Shown: piece by piece, positions 7,661 through 16,868 of the stretch
Position numbering within the stretch: position 1 is the stretch's first letter
Layout of the letters: each line of letters begins with the position of its first letter
Origin: an uncultured Christensenellaceae bacterium
GTDB taxonomy: Bacteria; Bacillota; Clostridia; Christensenellales; Borkfalkiaceae
Assembly (NCBI GenBank): GCA_910586675.1
Contig: CAJUJO010000001.1
Coordinates: forward strand, 132,591 to 196,590
Direction: 5' to 3'
DNA: 64,000 nt
The notes under the pieces: model-generated
Seen by the model: only the letters and a program-made list of their open reading frames with translations
Told to the model about the DNA's origin: nothing
Database searches by the model: none
Made by a program: the position numbers and the translations under genes

Positions 7661-8579
7661 TATTTTATTGCCCAAAGAAACGGTCATGCTGGATAAATTC
7701 GCTTCCGACCTCAACATGGAAATTATCTATGCGGGTCGCGGACATCTCACTCTTTCCAGCATCAGCGTAGATAGACCGGGGCTGCCTCTCGCCGGATTTT
7801 TTACCTATTTCGATACTTCCCGCATTATGGTCATCGGGCTGACCGAGCACGAGTATTTGCGCTCTTTCCCCGTGGAGGAATGCAAGGAAAAGATAAAAAA
7901 ACTCTTTTCCTGGGGGGGAATCCCGTGTATCATCTTTTCGCGCGATTTGCCCGTAATCCCCGAATTTATGGAATACGCGCGTCAGTCGGGCACGCCCATT
8001 TTCCGTTCGGGAAAAATGACGACTTCCGTCATGGCCGACCTCTTCGTCTATCTCACCCGTCTGCTTGCCCCCATAGCCACCGTGCACGGCGTTTTGATGG
8101 AGGTGTTCGGCGTGGGGATCATGCTTACGGGAAACAGCGGCGTGGGGAAAAGCGAAACGGCGATGGAGCTCATTAAGCGCGGGCACCGCCTCGTTGCGGA
8201 CGATTCCGTCGTCATCAAGCGCGTGGAAAACGAGCTGATCGGCACCGCGCCCGAGCAGATTCGTTACTTCATGGAGCTGCGCGGCATCGGCATCATCAAC
8301 GTGAAAAACATGTACGGCTCCGGTTCGGTGCTCGGCGAAAAGCAAGTGGATCTCGTCATGGAGATGGAGACCTGGCGCAGGGATAAAGAGTACGACCGCA
8401 TCGGCGGCGAACAGAACGTGGAAGAAATTCTCGGTCTTAAAATCCCCAAACTCGTTATTCCCGTAAGTCCCGGGCGCAACCTTGCCATTCTCATCGAGGT
8501 CGCGGCGAGAAATTACCGCTTGAAGAGCATGGGCTACGACGCGGCGCAGGAGCTCATTCAGCGCACGATAGGAAGATGA
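7653..8579 (+). CDS. hprK: HPr kinase/phosphorylase
   Basis: A 308-residue enzyme that phosphorylates HPr on Ser46 and reverses this, linking glycolytic state to carbon catabolite control. The N-terminal half is the HprK accessory domain. The catalytic half has the P-loop GNSGVGKS (residues 160-167), LVADDSV, and the family signature around ELRGIGIINVKNMYG and LVMEMETW. Length is typical of Bacillota. It overlaps the HAD gene by 8 bases and the U32 gene by 4, so it belongs to one operon. No ptsH or ptsI is in this window. Confidence 0.96.
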   Translation: MNDILLPKETVMLDKFASDLNMEIIYAGRGHLTLSSISVDRPGLPLAGFFTYFDTSRIMVIGLTEHEYLRSFPVEECKEKIKKLFSWGGIPCIIFSRDLPVIPEFMEYARQSGTPIFRSGKMTTSVMADLFVYLTRLLAPIATVHGVLMEVFGVGIMLTGNSGVGKSETAMELIKRGHRLVADDSVVIKRVENELIGTAPEQIRYFMELRGIGIINVKNMYGSGSVLGEKQVDLVMEMETWRRDKEYDRIGGEQNVEEILGLKIPKLVIPVSPGRNLAILIEVAARNYRLKSMGYDAAQELIQRTIGR

Positions 8580-10762
8580 ATTTGAATTGCGAAATTCTCG
8601 CCCCCGCGGGGGACGAACAGTCGGCGCGCGCCGCAATTTTTGCGGGCGCGGATGCGATCTATTTGGGCTTAAAGGAATTTTCCGCGCGGGCGAGCGCGGA
8701 AAATTTCGGCGTTTCCGACCTTGCGCGCATTGCGGAATTCGCGCACGTCGCGGGGGCGAAGGTGTACGTCGCACTCAACACGCTCGTCAAAGACGGCGAA
8801 ACGGACGCCTTCTTCTCCCTAGCCCTCAGCGCTTGGAACGCGGGCGTGGATGCTATTCTCATTCAGGATATTTTTCTCGGGAAGAAATTGAAAGAGACTT
8901 ATCCCGAAATGGTTTTGCACCTCTCTACGCAGGCAGGGTGCTGTAACGTTTACGGGGCGCTCCTTGCGAAGGAGTACGGCTTTTCGCGCGTAGTTCTCGC
9001 GCGGGAAACGCCCCTTTCGGAAATCGTAAAAATTTCCGCAATGATCGAAACGGAAGTCTTCGTGCAGGGCGCGCTCTGCACCTGCTTTTCAGGACAGTGT
9101 TATCTTTCCTCGTTTGCGGGCAACAACAGCGGCAACAGGGGGCGGTGCAAACAGCCCTGCCGCAAACAATATTCCATTGACCGCGCGGGTTTTTCCGAGT
9201 CCGCTTACGCGCTTTCCCTTTCCGATTTGTGCGTCGGCGCTCGGGCAAAGGAGCTGGTCGCGGCGGGCGCGCGTTCCTTGAAGATCGAAGGCAGAATGCG
9301 CCGCCCCGAATACGTCGCGGCGGCGGTAAGTTATTACCGGGAACTCCTTTCGGACGGGGACGGAAAGCAAGAATTTACCCGTTTGAAGCGCGCGTACAAC
9401 CGCGGCGGTTACACGCACGGGCTCGCCTTCGGGCAGGATAAAAAGCTGCTCTCGCGCGAAGTACAGGGGCATATCGGCGAGGACGTCGGCGCGGTGTCGG
9501 TGAAAAAGGACGGCTATTTCTGCGAGAGCGCTTTTGCGGCGCGCGCGGGCGACGGGTTCAAGATTTTGCGCGGCGGCAGGGAAGTCGGCGGCGCGGCGTT
9601 TGCGCGGTCTTACGGGCGCGGGTTTTATCTTTCCTCTTCGGCAAAGCTCCTCGCGGGAGACCGCGTGCGCGTTACGACGGACACGGCGGCGAACGCGGCG
9701 GCGCTCTCGGTAAAAAACACGAGAAAAATACCGCTTGAAATTACGGTGAAGGCGGGAGAAAAACCGCGCGTCGTCTGCGGCGATTTTACGTATACGGGCG
9801 ACTTTGCCTGCGAGGCGGCGCAGCGCGCGCCGCTCACGGCGGCGGAAATCGAAGCGTGCTTTATGAAGACGGACGGACTCCCGCTTTCGCCCGAATGCAA
9901 GGCAATCACGGAGGGCGCGTTCGTACCCAGGTCGCAGCTCAACGCCTTCCGCCGCGCCTTTTACGGGGAACTCGTAAAGCGGCTCGCGCCGCCGCGGGAG
10001 AAAATAGAAGCGCGGGCGATCCCGCGAAAAACGATCATCCCCGAACGGGGCGCAAAAACAGCCGTGATCGCCTCCGATTTGAAGGGTTTGAAAGCCGACG
10101 TGCTCATCTTTAAGCCGCGCGATTATGCCGATCTTTCGGGCGCGGAGGAGGGGGAAGGGGAGAAGTTTTTATATCTCCCGCCCCTCTTTACGGAAGAGGA
10201 TGAAGCGTTCGTATTTCCCGCGCTTTCCCGCTTTCGCGGCATTTACTGCGACGGGTACTACGGCGTGAAATTCGCCGAAAAATACAATTTGAAGCTGTTC
10301 GCGGGCACGGGGTTCAACCTCGTCAACCGCTATGCCGTTGCGGGAGCATCGGAAGCGGGCGCGGAATATTTCGTCCTTTCCAAGGAGCTTTCCTCCGCAG
10401 AGCAGCGGGCGCTTTCGGGCAAGGGCGCATTCGCGCTTACGCTCGGCTCCGTCAAGGTCATGGACTTGTGCTACTGCCCTTTTCAAAAGACGTGCCCGGC
10501 GTGCGATAAGCGGGAGCTTTACGTGCTTACCGACGAAGGCGGGCGGGAATTTCCGCTCCGCCGCTATCGTCTGAACGGCTGCCGTTTCGAAGTCTACAAT
10601 TGCGCGCCGCTGGCGGCGTACAACGGGCTTTCTTCCGCGCTCGTTGAAATCACGGCGGGGAAAGCGGGAAAAGAACTTGTGCCGTTCGCGCACAATCCGG
10701 AAAATGCGTTACCGCGCTTAAAGGGTGCGACGAAGGGACATGCGGAGAGGAGCCTGTTATGA
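8576..10762 (+). CDS. Peptidase U32 family protein (RlhA/YdcP-like, with DUF3656)
   Basis: A 728-residue protein. The N-terminal U32 domain starts with EILAPAGDEQSARAAIFAGADAIYLG and has the signature EVFVQGALCTCFSGQCYLSS near residue 165. Four cysteines there (ALC, GQC, GRC, QPC) suggest an iron-sulfur site. The C-terminal half adds an insert region and a second Cys cluster (CYCPFQKTCPAC). Family knowledge: U32 proteins of this architecture are tRNA or 23S rRNA hydroxylases (TrhP and RlhA) rather than true proteases; the long form resembles RlhA. Start and stop overlap hprK and mutS2 by ATGA. Confidence 0.88.
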   Translation: MNLNCEILAPAGDEQSARAAIFAGADAIYLGLKEFSARASAENFGVSDLARIAEFAHVAGAKVYVALNTLVKDGETDAFFSLALSAWNAGVDAILIQDIFLGKKLKETYPEMVLHLSTQAGCCNVYGALLAKEYGFSRVVLARETPLSEIVKISAMIETEVFVQGALCTCFSGQCYLSSFAGNNSGNRGRCKQPCRKQYSIDRAGFSESAYALSLSDLCVGARAKELVAAGARSLKIEGRMRRPEYVAAAVSYYRELLSDGDGKQEFTRLKRAYNRGGYTHGLAFGQDKKLLSREVQGHIGEDVGAVSVKKDGYFCESAFAARAGDGFKILRGGREVGGAAFARSYGRGFYLSSSAKLLAGDRVRVTTDTAANAAALSVKNTRKIPLEITVKAGEKPRVVCGDFTYTGDFACEAAQRAPLTAAEIEACFMKTDGLPLSPECKAITEGAFVPRSQLNAFRRAFYGELVKRLAPPREKIEARAIPRKTIIPERGAKTAVIASDLKGLKADVLIFKPRDYADLSGAEEGEGEKFLYLPPLFTEEDEAFVFPALSRFRGIYCDGYYGVKFAEKYNLKLFAGTGFNLVNRYAVAGASEAGAEYFVLSKELSSAEQRALSGKGAFALTLGSVKVMDLCYCPFQKTCPACDKRELYVLTDEGGREFPLRRYRLNGCRFEVYNCAPLAAYNGLSSALVEITAGKAGKELVPFAHNPENALPRLKGATKGHAERSLL

Positions 10763-13116
10763 CGAAAAGAAGCGCGGAGCGCTTGGAATTGAATAAAATT
10801 CTTTCGGCGGCGGCTTCCTTCGCCGTCCTCGAAGAGAGCAAATCGGCGCTTTCCCGCTTGCGGCCGTGCACGCGGTTATCCGACGCGAAAAAATGCCTTT
10901 CTCTCACGGAAGAGGCGCTTCGGCTGCTGTTCGAGTTGGGCGCGGGGCGGGTCGAATATTTCCCGCCGCAGGGCGACGCTTTGGAGCGGGCGGAAAAGGG
11001 CGCTACGCTCACTTGCGGAGAATTGACCGACGCGGCGCGCCTGCTGCGTTCGGCGCGCGTCATGGCGCATTCGGTGCTCTCCTTTTCCGATACGGAAATC
11101 GGCGGCATGAAGGAGCTTGCCGATCGCCTCGTGTCGAACGCTTCTCTGGAAGAGGATATTACCGATAAGATTATCGGCGAAAACGAAATTGCGGATCATG
11201 CGAGCGACAGGCTGTATTCCGTTCGCCGCGAGATACGCCTTTTGAACGAGCGGATCCGCGCGCGGCTTTCCGAATACCTTACGGGCGCGGAGCGCAAATT
11301 TTTGCAAGACGGCGTGGTTACCGTGCGCGGAGATAGGTACGTCCTGCCCGTGAAGGCGGAATACAAGCGCAGCGTCAAGGGTTTTGTGCACGACCGCTCG
11401 CAGACGGGAGCAACGGTGTTCATAGAGCCGGAAGAAGTATTGGAGATGAACAACGAGCTCCGCACGCTCGCCCTCGATGAGAAGGAGGAGGAAGAACGCA
11501 TTTTATCGGAACTATCCCGCGCAGTGGGCGCTATGCGGGAGGACTTGGAGCGGAATATGCGCGTGCTTTGCGAGATAGACGGCTACTACGCGCGCGCCGA
11601 ATACGCTTACAAATTAAAATGCGTGAAACCCCGCTTGAACGATAAGGGGCGGGTGAATATCGTAAAGGGCAGGCATCCTTTACTCGATCCGAAAACCGCG
11701 GTGCCCGTTTCCGTGGAAGTGGGAGGCGATTATAAATTTCTGCTCATCAGCGGTGCGAACACGGGCGGAAAGACGGTAACGCTCAAAATGTGCGGTCTGT
11801 TCTGTCTCATGGCGGCATGCGGTATGTTCGTGCCCGCGGCGGAAGCCGACCTCGCTGTGTTTGAAGCAATTTACTGCGACATAGGCGACAGTCAGTCCAT
11901 CGAAGAAAATTTGTCCACCTTCTCGTCGCACATTCTCAACTTAAAGGAAATTACCGAACAAGCGGGGGAAAACAGCTTCGTGCTCATCGACGAGCCGGGC
12001 GGCGGCACCGACCCCGAAGAGGGGCAGGCAATCGCGCGCGCCGTTATCACTTCTCTGATGCGCGCGGGGTGCCGCGGCATCGTAACCACGCACTATTCGG
12101 CACTCAAAGAGTTCGCCTACCAAACGGACGGCATCGAAAACGGATGCATGGAGTTCGACGCCGATACGCTCCGTCCTCTGTACCGTATGAAAATCGGCGC
12201 GCCGGGGTCGTCCAATGCGCTCGCTATTTGCTCGCGGCTGGGACTTTCGGAGGAGATTGTGTCGGAGGCGCGCGGGTATCTCTCCGAAGGGGCGCGCTTG
12301 TTCGAGCGCACTGTCCGCGCGGCGGAAGAGAGCCGCATTTCAGCGGAGCGCGCGCGGGCGGAAGCCGTCGCCCTGAAAGTCGAATGGGAAGCGCGGCTTT
12401 CGTCGCTGGAAAAAGAGGAAGCGGCGTTCGGAAAGGAGAAGGAAAAATTCCTGCTCTCGTCTAAAGCGCAGGCGCGGCGCATCGTCAACGAACGCACGGC
12501 GGAAGCGGAAGAGATTCTGCGCGGCATCGAGGAGATTTTTGCGCGGGAGAATTTGAACGAGGGCGATCTCATTCGCGCGCGCACGCTCAAAAATAAGCTG
12601 GCAAACGCCGCCTTCGGTATGGAGGAAGAGGAGAAAATACGCAATCTTCCCATAGACGTTAAGGGGCTGCAAGCGGGCGATACGGTGTTCGTAAAGAGCC
12701 TGAACGCGGAGGGCACGGTGATTTCCTTCCGCGCCGATAAGAATGTTGCGGAAGTGCAGTGCGGCGCGCTCCGCGTGAGGAGCAAGTTGTCCGATTTGTA
12801 TACGGCGGGCAAGCCGAAACAAGAGAAGGACGGGGGTGTGCGCGTCGTAAAAAACCTTGCGCCCAAAGCCATGCCGAAGCGGGAGTGCAACGTTATCGGA
12901 CTGTCGGTGCAGGAGGCGCTTTCCGAGGTGGAAACCTTCCTCGACGGCGCCGTCGTTTCCAATCTCGCCGAGGTGCGCATCGTGCACGGTATGGGCACGG
13001 GGAAGCTCCGCGCCGCAATCGCCGATCTCTTGAAAAAACACGCGCGCGTCGCCGAATTCCGTTTGGGGCGGTACGGCGAGGGGGAGTCGGGCGTAACGAT
13101 CGTAACGCTCAAATAG
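10759..13116 (+). CDS. mutS2: Endonuclease MutS2
   Basis: A 785-residue MutS2. It has the clamp and lever helices (residues about 1-300), the ATPase with Walker A GANTGGKT (332-339), the Walker B/D-loop region LIDEPGGGTDPEEG, a charged coiled coil at about 520-630, a KOW-like segment, and a C-terminal Smr domain (about 705-785) with HGMGTGKLR. Known roles of the family are limiting recombination and rescuing collided ribosomes. The first Smr motif, usually LDLRG or LDLHG, reads NVIGLS here, so nuclease activity of the Smr domain may be altered. It ends the run of overlapping genes that begins with uvrC. Confidence 0.95.
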   Translation: MTKRSAERLELNKILSAAASFAVLEESKSALSRLRPCTRLSDAKKCLSLTEEALRLLFELGAGRVEYFPPQGDALERAEKGATLTCGELTDAARLLRSARVMAHSVLSFSDTEIGGMKELADRLVSNASLEEDITDKIIGENEIADHASDRLYSVRREIRLLNERIRARLSEYLTGAERKFLQDGVVTVRGDRYVLPVKAEYKRSVKGFVHDRSQTGATVFIEPEEVLEMNNELRTLALDEKEEEERILSELSRAVGAMREDLERNMRVLCEIDGYYARAEYAYKLKCVKPRLNDKGRVNIVKGRHPLLDPKTAVPVSVEVGGDYKFLLISGANTGGKTVTLKMCGLFCLMAACGMFVPAAEADLAVFEAIYCDIGDSQSIEENLSTFSSHILNLKEITEQAGENSFVLIDEPGGGTDPEEGQAIARAVITSLMRAGCRGIVTTHYSALKEFAYQTDGIENGCMEFDADTLRPLYRMKIGAPGSSNALAICSRLGLSEEIVSEARGYLSEGARLFERTVRAAEESRISAERARAEAVALKVEWEARLSSLEKEEAAFGKEKEKFLLSSKAQARRIVNERTAEAEEILRGIEEIFARENLNEGDLIRARTLKNKLANAAFGMEEEEKIRNLPIDVKGLQAGDTVFVKSLNAEGTVISFRADKNVAEVQCGALRVRSKLSDLYTAGKPKQEKDGGVRVVKNLAPKAMPKRECNVIGLSVQEALSEVETFLDGAVVSNLAEVRIVHGMGTGKLRAAIADLLKKHARVAEFRLGRYGEGESGVTIVTLK

Positions 13117-13125
13117 GGGGCTGCC

Positions 13126-13344
13126 GTGAGCAAGTATATACCGCTGTGGGAGTATGTAAAGATAGGCGAAAATTTTCCTTTGGAGCTTACCTTCGGGGAG
13201 ATAGAAGGGGTTCTCGGATTTCCCTTAGACCATTCCTTTCTGAACGCCAAAAAGGAAACGGCGGAATACGGGTTTACGGTCGGGAAAATATCGATGAAGA
13301 AACGGACGGTCGTCTTTGAAAAGAAAGGGGAAGCTCCCCTGTAA
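13126..13344 (+). CDS. Small DUF7662-like protein
   Basis: A 72-residue protein with the pattern KYIPLWEYV...LTFGEIEGVLGFPLDHSF...KKRTVVFEKK. This resembles the small DUF7662 family, whose members pair a PLxxYL start with an F-x-EIE-x-LG-x-LP segment; their function is unknown. The start is GTG at 13126, 9 bases after the mutS2 stop, so it is likely co-transcribed. No signal peptide or membrane segment is seen. Confidence 0.65.
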   Translation: MSKYIPLWEYVKIGENFPLELTFGEIEGVLGFPLDHSFLNAKKETAEYGFTVGKISMKKRTVVFEKKGEAPL

Positions 13345-13403
13345 TATTCGCGCGGCTTCGGAAATAAAATGTTTTGACAGATTATATTCCGAGGTAACAG
13401 ATT

Positions 13404-14108
13404 TTGAAAAGACTATCATCCCGCGCGATTGCCGCGCTGACCAACGGTTTTTTAGCGCTCGTCGTGTGCATCGTCGGCGCAGTGTGCTTTATTCCCTCCG
13501 TTTCCGCCGCGACCAATCTCGAAGGGCGCGTTTACCGCAAGGGCAATTGCGAGGACGGCGTTTCTCTGATGTTCAACGTCTATTGGGGCACGGAGGAGGT
13601 TTACGGTATTCTGGACGTGCTGGACGAATACGGCGTGAAGAGCACCTTCTTTCTCGGCGGGAGCTGGGCGGACGACAACGTTCCTTGCGTAAAGGAAATC
13701 GCGGCGCGCGGGCACGAAATCGGTTCGCACGGATATTTTCACCGCGATCACGACAAACTGTCCTTAAAGGCAAACACGGACGAAATCAAAACGAGCGTGG
13801 ATTTTATCTCGCAGGCGGCGGGCGTAACGGTAACGCTGTTCGCGCCGCCTTCGGGCGCGTATAACGACGACACCGTTACGGCGGCGGAGTCGCTCGGGCT
13901 CAGAACGGTTTTATGGAGCAAAGACACCATCGACTGGCGGGATAAAAACAAGGCGGACGCATACCGCCGCGCGACGCAGGAAATAGAGGGCGGCGATCTT
14001 GTTCTGATGCATCCGATGAAGCACACGCTGGAAGCGCTTCCCGAGATTCTGTCTTATTATAAAGAGCATTCCCTGCGCGCGATCACGGTGAGCGAAAACA
14101 TAGGATAA
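13404..14108 (+). CDS. Polysaccharide deacetylase-like (NodB-fold) exported protein
   Basis: A 234-residue protein with an N-terminal signal or anchor helix (residues 13-35) followed by a NodB-like domain. Visible motifs are TFFLGGSWADD, the metal-binding pair in SHGYFH (His-x3-His), APPSGAY, and LMHPMKHT near the end. The first canonical motif, TFDDG, reads FNVYWG, so the catalytic Asp pair is missing; activity as a peptidoglycan or chitin deacetylase is uncertain. The overall type resembles the PdaB/YlxY group. The start is TTG at 13404, chosen because GAGGTAAC lies 6 bases upstream and the signal sequence begins there. Confidence 0.75.
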   Translation: MKRLSSRAIAALTNGFLALVVCIVGAVCFIPSVSAATNLEGRVYRKGNCEDGVSLMFNVYWGTEEVYGILDVLDEYGVKSTFFLGGSWADDNVPCVKEIAARGHEIGSHGYFHRDHDKLSLKANTDEIKTSVDFISQAAGVTVTLFAPPSGAYNDDTVTAAESLGLRTVLWSKDTIDWRDKNKADAYRRATQEIEGGDLVLMHPMKHTLEALPEILSYYKEHSLRAITVSENIG

Positions 14109-14162
14109 ACGCACCCACCGTCAACCTCATATAAACACTTTTTTCATGCGCCGTTTCGGCTC

Positions 14163-14224
14163 TTTTCCGCCGTGTCGCGCTTGCAGTAGTCCCCGCTACA
14201 GCTTTACGCGAGCGCGGCGGAAAA
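14163..14224 (+). other. Long inverted repeat in the 247-base gap before the M16 gene
   Basis: TTTTCCGCCG (14163-14172) pairs perfectly with CGGCGGAAAA (14215-14224). Inside it, GCAGTAG and CTACAGC form a further imperfect stem. No gene fits here. It may be an RNA hairpin, a terminator-like element for the upstream gene, or a palindromic repeat; no T-run follows directly. Confidence 0.5.
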
Positions 14225-14255
14225 TATCTCGAAAAAACACTATGAAAAAAGCTTG

Positions 14256-14309
14256 CATTTTGCGTCGTGAAGCGGCGAGGGGATAGACCGTCGATTTGCA
14301 CGCAAAATG
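14256..14309 (+). other. Second inverted repeat in the leader of the M16 gene
   Basis: CATTTTGCGT (14256-14265) is complementary to ACGCAAAATG (14300-14309), with a 34-base loop. It ends 46 bases before the start codon of the M16 gene, so it would lie in its mRNA leader. Its role is unknown. Confidence 0.5.
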
Positions 14310-14355
14310 TGTTCAGCTGGGGTTTGGCAGCAGGTACATAAAAGGAGAAATACAA

Positions 14356-15594
14356 ATGGTTGCAACCAAAACTTTGAAAAACGGCGTGCGCGTCGTCGTC
14401 AAGCGCATGGAAGGGCTTTTGTCCGTTACGATGGGCGTGCTCGTCGGAACGGGGGCGGCGTTCGAGACGGACAAAGAGGACGGCATTTCCCACTTTATCG
14501 AACACATGCAGTTTAAGGGCACGGAAAAGCGGACGGCGTTCGGGATCTCCGACGCGTTCGACGCGCTCGGCGCACAGGTCAACGCGTTTACGGGCAAGGA
14601 TCTGACCTGTTATTATGCGAAGGCAACTTCCGACCACGCGGAAGAAGCGTTCGATCTGCTCGCCGATCTCTTCTTGAACAGTACCTTTCCCGAAGAGGAG
14701 ATGGAGCGGGAAAAGGGCGTGGTACTCGAAGAGATCAACATGGACGAGGATTCGCCCGAAGATCTTTGCCTCGACCTCCTATCCCGCGCGGCGTTCGGGA
14801 ACAAAAATTACGGCAGGAATATTTTAGGCCCCGCCGAGAATGTAAAGGGATTTACGCGGGAGGATCTGTTCGCCTATAAAAAGGAGCGGTACTGCCCCGG
14901 AAACATCGTCGTGTCTTTTGCGGGGAATATCGACGTCGCGCTCGCGGAAGAGCTCGCCGAACGATATTTCGGCGCAATGAAGCCCGCGCCGGTTTGCAGC
15001 CGCGAAAAAAAGATCGATTGGTCAAGCGGAAATATGTTCCGTGAAAAGAAGATAGAACAGGCGCATTTCGCGTTCGGTTTTCCCGCGGTCGAACGGGAGA
15101 ATCCCGCGTTCTACGCCACGCAGGTCATGAACGCCGTGCTGGGCGGCGGCATGAGTTCCCGTCTCTTCAAGAAGGTGCGCGAGGAAATGGGGCTCGCCTA
15201 TTCGGTGTATTCCTATTCCTCCCACTATGCCGAAACGGGACTTTTGACGGTGTACGCGGGCGTCAATCCCAAAAAGGCGGAGGAGGCGGCGCGCGCCGTC
15301 CTTTCCGTCATCGAAGAGCTCAAACAAAAGGGCGTTTCCGAAGAAGAGTTTCTCCGCGGCAGGGAGCAAATGAAATCGGGCTCGATCTTTTCGCAGGAGA
15401 ACACTTCCTCGCAGATGCTGCTGTACGGGAAACAGATGCTGTATACGGGCGAAGTGTACGACTTTGAAAAGAAGATGGCGGAACTTTCCGCTTTGACGCG
15501 CGGCGACGTCATGGAGGCAATCGCGCAGAATTTCGATTTTTCACGCGTTGCGGTTTCCAGCGTCGGCAACCTCAAAAAGGCGATCGCCGTTTAA
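14356..15594 (+). CDS. M16-family zinc metallopeptidase (processing peptidase-like)
   Basis: A 412-residue single-half M16 peptidase. The inverted zinc motif HxxEH is present as HFIEH near residue 49, with the third ligand in the EEINMDE helix about 77 residues on. The second half carries the inactive repeat with GGGMSSRLFKKVREE and the Arg/Tyr pair used in substrate binding. Family members in Bacillota resemble mitochondrial processing peptidase and YmxG. I start at 14356 because AAAGGAG lies just upstream; an earlier in-frame ATG at 14296 has no ribosome site. The glycosylase gene follows after 15 bases. Confidence 0.92.
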   Translation: MVATKTLKNGVRVVVKRMEGLLSVTMGVLVGTGAAFETDKEDGISHFIEHMQFKGTEKRTAFGISDAFDALGAQVNAFTGKDLTCYYAKATSDHAEEAFDLLADLFLNSTFPEEEMEREKGVVLEEINMDEDSPEDLCLDLLSRAAFGNKNYGRNILGPAENVKGFTREDLFAYKKERYCPGNIVVSFAGNIDVALAEELAERYFGAMKPAPVCSREKKIDWSSGNMFREKKIEQAHFAFGFPAVERENPAFYATQVMNAVLGGGMSSRLFKKVREEMGLAYSVYSYSSHYAETGLLTVYAGVNPKKAEEAARAVLSVIEELKQKGVSEEEFLRGREQMKSGSIFSQENTSSQMLLYGKQMLYTGEVYDFEKKMAELSALTRGDVMEAIAQNFDFSRVAVSSVGNLKKAIAV

Positions 15595-15609
15595 CGGCGC
15601 TTAAAGGTT

Positions 15610-16113
15610 ATGGCTACGAAAGATTTTGCGCGTGCGGAGGGATTTCCGCCCGCGTACGGCGCGGACAGCGCGCTTCTGATTTTAGGCAGTTTTCCTTCCG
15701 TGAAGAGCCGCGCGGTCAATTTTTATTACGGCAATCGGCAAAACCGATTTTGGAAAACGGTGTGCGGTTACTTCGGCGAAGTTGTGCCCGAATGCATTGA
15801 AGGGAAAAAAGAGTTTCTTCTTCGCCGCAAAATCGCGCTGTGGGACGTGATCGTCAGTTGCGAAATCGTCGGCTCGTCCGACGCGCTCATTCGCGGCGAA
15901 ACGGTCGCCGACGTTCCCGCGCTGCTGAACGTCTGCCCCGTGAAAAAAATTTTTTGCAACGGGGCCAAATCGTACGCGCTCTTTGCGGAGCGCTTCCCGA
16001 AGCTGCTGCCCATGACGGATAAACTTCCGTCCACGTCGCCCGCAAATCCGCATTTTTCGCAAGCGGTCTGGTATTCGGCACTGGACGGCGTATTCAAAGG
16101 AGAAAACGTATGA
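15610..16113 (+). CDS. Hypoxanthine-DNA glycosylase (uracil-DNA glycosylase family 6)
   Basis: A 167-residue base-excision-repair enzyme of the uracil-DNA glycosylase superfamily. Motif A is ILGSFPSVKSR, followed by the family's YYGNRQNRFW. The end motif is LPSTSPANPHFS. These are diagnostic for the deoxyinosine-removing (HDG) family rather than Ung. It lies directly after the M16 gene and its stop overlaps the start of the next DNA-repair gene by 4 bases, which couples two glycosylases for deaminated and alkylated bases. Confidence 0.9.
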   Translation: MATKDFARAEGFPPAYGADSALLILGSFPSVKSRAVNFYYGNRQNRFWKTVCGYFGEVVPECIEGKKEFLLRRKIALWDVIVSCEIVGSSDALIRGETVADVPALLNVCPVKKIFCNGAKSYALFAERFPKLLPMTDKLPSTSPANPHFSQAVWYSALDGVFKGENV

Positions 16114-16778
16114 CGTACGAAGAAATGCTTGAACGGCTCTTTGCCCATGCAGACGAAGGCTACCGTGCCTTTCACGGAAAGCTGTTGAAAAATCCCTCAA
16201 TCAAGCTCATCGGCGTGCGCATGCCCGTCTTGCGCGCGCTCGCAAAGGAATGGAAAAAGGAGCTTGGTAATATCCTTACGTTTCCCGACGAATATTACGA
16301 GGTTACCTTTCTAAAATGTGCCTGCGCGGGAATGCTTCCCTTTCGGGAATTTACCGCCGTAATCGACGGGCTCGTTCCGCTCCTCGATAACTGGGCGACC
16401 TGCGATTGCTTTACCGCGCCCTGTATTGCAAAGAACCGCGAAGCCTTTCTTCCCTACATACAAAAATATCTTGCGGACGAAAGGGAGTTCGTCCGCCGTT
16501 ATGCCCTCGTAACGCTACTTCACTATTACGTTGAGAAGGAGTATCTTCCGCTCGTTTATGCAAGCGTGCGCACGTGTACGGATGAGCAGTATTACGTCAT
16601 GATGGCGGCGGCATGGCTTGTCGCCGAGGTCGCCGTAAAATATTACGACGACGGAAAGAGTTGGTTGAAAGAAAAATGTTTCAGCCTCGGGATTCACAAC
16701 CGTGCGATCCAAAAGGCGCGGGAAAGCTTTCGCTTAAGCAAGGAACAAAAAGAGGAGTTAAAAAAGCTCAGACGCTGA
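16110..16778 (+). CDS. DNA alkylation repair protein (AlkD-like, HEAT repeat)
   Basis: A 222-residue all-helical protein of the AlkD family of HEAT-like DNA glycosylases, which remove bulky N3- and N7-alkylpurines without base flipping. Recognisable parts are the start IKLIGVRMPVLRALAKEW, the central LDNWATCDCF, where the family's key Trp-x-x-x-Asp region lies, and WLVAEVAVKYYDD and NRAIQKARES towards the C-terminus. Length is typical. It starts inside the stop codon of the glycosylase gene (ATGA). A 15-base gap then leads to the acpP promoter. Confidence 0.9.
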   Translation: MTYEEMLERLFAHADEGYRAFHGKLLKNPSIKLIGVRMPVLRALAKEWKKELGNILTFPDEYYEVTFLKCACAGMLPFREFTAVIDGLVPLLDNWATCDCFTAPCIAKNREAFLPYIQKYLADEREFVRRYALVTLLHYYVEKEYLPLVYASVRTCTDEQYYVMMAAAWLVAEVAVKYYDDGKSWLKEKCFSLGIHNRAIQKARESFRLSKEQKEELKKLRR

Positions 16779-16793
16779 ATTTTTCGAAAAGGG

Positions 16794-16822
16794 TTGACAA
16801 TTTTTTTCGGTTGGTATACAAT
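16794..16822 (+). promoter_or_regulatory. acpP promoter
   Basis: TTGACA (16794-16799), 17 bases, then TACAAT (16817-16822). A leader of about 40 bases precedes the acpP ATG. Confidence 0.8.
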
Positions 16823-16868
16823 AAGAAAAAATTCGATTGCTCCGTTTGCGGAGCGCCACGGAGGAATT

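Noticed and set aside
5028..13116. Minus-strand frames of 200-380 codons opposite uvrC, hprK and mutS2
   Set aside because: They are antisense shadows of well-identified genes with overlapping starts and stops.
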